Source of the DNA: an uncultured bacterium
Lineage (GTDB): Bacteria; Patescibacteriota; Minisyncoccia; Phycocordibacterales; Phycocordibacteraceae
Length of the DNA: 17,516 bases
Reading direction: 5' to 3'
Assembly: GCA_938008595.1 (NCBI GenBank)
Contig: CALLKD010000009.1
Location: 1-17,516, forward strand
Below, in pieces: positions 16,141 to 17,516 of this stretch. Made by a program: the position numbers and the translations under genes. How positions within the stretch are numbered: the first letter of the stretch is position 1; each line of letters begins with the position of its first letter. Below the pieces are notes generated by a model. It saw nothing but the letters and a program-made list of their open reading frames with translations. It was not told the DNA's origin and did no database searches.

Positions 16141-16149
16141 AAAGGAGGG
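16141..16149 (+). promoter_or_regulatory. full Shine-Dalgarno sequence
   Basis: AAAGGAGGG, a perfect anti-16S match, ends 7 bases before the ATG at 16157. It fixes the start and contrasts with the near absence of such sites upstream of the other genes in the window. Confidence 0.85.
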
Positions 16150-16156
16150 TTTACCA

Positions 16157-16870
16157 ATGCGTATTTTTCATATCCTGGCCATATGCCTTTGTATCCTCGC
16201 TCCGGCAAGGGTCGTGGCAGAGCCTGATGAGGCGGACCGTGCTGTTGCCGCCTACTACAGAAGCATCACTGACGGCTTGGAGCATATTGTTCTTTGGAAT
16301 GGTGCAGTCCATGACGTGTCAGTGAATGCAATGTGGGGAAGCGTGGAGTTTGATCCCGAGAAGGTGGCTATGGTTATAGATGCGGGCAAGCCCATCATCT
16401 ACTATCATTCGCACCCGGCAGGTTTCGATGAAGACGGGATTCGATATCCCCCGACACCGAGCAATCTAGACTTTGCTGCTCTTGCCTGGTTTTCGTATCT
16501 CACGTGGAAGGAGAACCCGGCCTTGCCGATATCGCACCGCATTGTGATGATTGAGGAGCATGATGCGCTTGTTATCTCGTATGCGCTTGCTTCAAGCGAT
16601 ATTACGAGAACGCTTAACAACGCAGCCCTGGCAGCAACATACACAAAGGAGCGAGCAACAATTCAAGACAACCAAGAGAAGTTTGAAGCTAACTTCATGA
16701 AGGAATACGAGGTCGAGAAGAACCAAAAGATTGCCGTGAAGTTGCATGTCCTCAAGACATCAATGCGCGTCACCGGCACACCATGCGTATCCTCATCAGA
16801 AAAAATCAGCATCTACTTCATCTGTTCCAGTACTGACTTCAATATCTGGATACAGGGAGTGGTGAAGTAG
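16157..16870 (+). CDS. secreted protein with JAMM/MPN-like metal-binding motif
   Basis: Exported protein of 237 aa with a signal peptide (about 1-21, MRIFHILAICLCILAPARVVA). The mature part contains KPIIYYHSHPAGF followed by PPTPSNLDF, that is His84-x-His86-Pro ... Ser102-x-x-Asp105. This resembles the HxHP-x7-SxxD zinc motif of JAMM/MPN and RadC-type proteins, with a longer gap (15 residues) between the second His and the Ser. Glu64 in GSVEFDPEKV could be the upstream glutamate. A later segment is helical (ALAATYTKERATIQDNQEKFEANFMKEYEVEK), and two C-terminal cysteines might pair. I infer a metallopeptidase or isopeptidase-like fold, not proven. Codon choice (more TCG, ATC, CCG) differs from the ATP synthase genes. 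Confidence 0.6.
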   Translation: MRIFHILAICLCILAPARVVAEPDEADRAVAAYYRSITDGLEHIVLWNGAVHDVSVNAMWGSVEFDPEKVAMVIDAGKPIIYYHSHPAGFDEDGIRYPPTPSNLDFAALAWFSYLTWKENPALPISHRIVMIEEHDALVISYALASSDITRTLNNAALAATYTKERATIQDNQEKFEANFMKEYEVEKNQKIAVKLHVLKTSMRVTGTPCVSSSEKISIYFICSSTDFNIWIQGVVK

Positions 16871-16885
16871 CATGAAGATGTCCTA

Positions 16886-16916
16886 GCAGCCCCACATATG
16901 GGGCTGCGTTTCTTTT
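16886..16916 (+). terminator. terminator of the JAMM-like gene
   Basis: Perfect 8-bp stem GCAGCCCC / GGGGCTGC with an ACATAT loop, then GTTTCTTTT. It starts 15 bases after the stop. Confidence 0.9.
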
Positions 16917-16926
16917 CTATACATAA

Positions 16927-16960
16927 GAAAAACCGCCTCCCTACCAAAGCAGGGTGGCGG
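16927..16960 (-). terminator. terminator of the ParB-like gene
   Basis: On the - strand CCGCC-A-CCCT ... AGGG-A-GGCGG forms a hairpin with one A-A mismatch, followed by five T. It stands back to back with the + strand terminator at 16886-16916. Confidence 0.85.
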
Positions 16961-16976
16961 CTTAGTTTGCATTTCG

Positions 16977-17516
16977 TTACAGTGCCGTAAACACGTCGGG
17001 AAATTGCTTTTCGAGCATCTCAGCACAAAGACGCAAGTCCCGCAGCATATTCACCACGTCTGAGCATAGTTTTTGTCGCTCAGCAGTAGTCAGCAATTCG
17101 AGTGCTTCGGCAATGCTGGGATCTTGAAACAGATTCTGCAATGCACCCGCACTTGCGTGACCAGCCCTCGCTCGAGATATTGCAAGTTTGCAGATATCAA
17201 GAGAGCTGAGACGGCGTGGCTTTCGGTCCGTTCCGGCATACTCACGGATGTGATCCTTCAGCCCCATGACGGTCATATCTCCTCGCAACACCTTCTCTGC
17301 GAGCTCAAGCTGCTCGCCTGAAGGTCTCGTTGCAATTTGAATTGCCGCGGTTTTTGGCAACGGATGCTTGGTTTTCACCAACTGTGGGTCCAGCATGTCC
17401 CAGACCTCGGGGATAAGTCGCCTTAACCCATAGATCTGAGACGCTTCGACTTCGTGAATTCCGAGAATACTGCCGATCTGGCGTATCGATATTCCCAGGT
17501 CTTCATGCATAGATCG
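16977..17516 (-). CDS. ParB-like protein, C-terminal part (N-terminus outside window)
   Basis: The frame is open to the window edge, so only the C-terminal 179 or so residues are seen. The visible start, SMHEDLGISIRQIGSILGIHEVEASQIYGLRRLIPEVWDML, is the helix-turn-helix DNA-binding core of ParB/Spo0J family proteins. It is followed by the typical EQLELAEKVLRGDMTVMGLKDHIREY segment. The remaining 80 residues (SSLDICKLAISRARAG ... LEKQFPDVFTAL) do not resemble the usual chromosomal ParB dimerisation domain. The N-terminal CTP-binding/ParB-nuclease domain would lie beyond 17516. The ATG at 17510 is probably internal. Its neighbour is not parA but a secreted JAMM-like gene, and its codons (CTG, ATC, GTC) differ from the core genes, so a plasmid or integrated-element ParB is more likely than the chromosomal one. 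Confidence 0.75.
   Translation of the reverse strand, partial: RSMHEDLGISIRQIGSILGIHEVEASQIYGLRRLIPEVWDMLDPQLVKTKHPLPKTAAIQIATRPSGEQLELAEKVLRGDMTVMGLKDHIREYAGTDRKPRRLSSLDICKLAISRARAGHASAGALQNLFQDPSIAEALELLTTAERQKLCSDVVNMLRDLRLCAEMLEKQFPDVFTAL

Noticed and set aside
16430..16475. RadC DNA-repair-associated protein
   Set aside because: The HxHP...PTPSxxD segment is reminiscent of RadC, but the protein has a signal peptide and lacks the N-terminal helix-hairpin-helix and the other conserved RadC blocks.

Overview
The window looks like chromosome from a Patescibacteria (CPR) bacterium, most likely a Parcubacteria lineage; Kaiserbacteria-like is my best guess from protein style, not from a search. 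The reasons are reduced ATP synthase subunits (delta about 120 aa, epsilon about 80 aa), a DUF5671-type membrane protein of the kind common in Parcubacteria, very few Shine-Dalgarno sites, and promoters placed almost directly on start codons. All genes read through in the standard code. No visible gene ends in TGA (12 TAA, 10 TAG).

Region 1 (1-7577, all +) is one tight co-directional block. It holds the F1Fo ATP synthase genes atpE (5' end cut), atpF, atpH, atpA, atpG, an unrecognised 146-aa gene, atpD and atpC. These are followed by an unrecognised 74-aa helical protein, a flavodoxin-fold NAD(P)H:quinone oxidoreductase-like protein and the translation ATPase ychF. The block ends in a GC-rich hairpin.

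Region 2 (7578-11707) has about 300 bases of noncoding, hairpin-rich DNA, then a DUF5671-like membrane protein and leuS. The leucyl-tRNA synthetase is about 950 aa because an apparently complete Nudix domain with a perfect Nudix box is inserted inside its CP1 editing domain. This is the most striking feature of the window.

Region 3 (11708-14345, +) encodes two secreted, probably cell-wall-acting proteins (a 3D-domain protein and a GH18 glycosidase) and a SET-domain protein-lysine methyltransferase-like protein. The 3D gene is preceded by a promoter whose transcript would start with a terminator-like hairpin ending 3 nt before the ATG.

Region 4 (14361-15699, -) encodes a Prx5-type peroxiredoxin, a conserved 79-aa protein and a two-helix DUF1003-like membrane protein. 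Several genes here and elsewhere show a TAnnnT -10 box 6-7 nt before the ATG, which suggests leaderless mRNAs.

Region 5 (15744-17516) looks accessory. It has an unknown 116-aa gene, a secreted protein with a JAMM/MPN-like HxHP...SxxD motif behind a full AAGGAGG ribosome binding site, and the C-terminal part of a ParB-like protein running off the window end. Codon choice in the last two genes differs from the ATP synthase block, consistent with horizontal acquisition or an integrated element.
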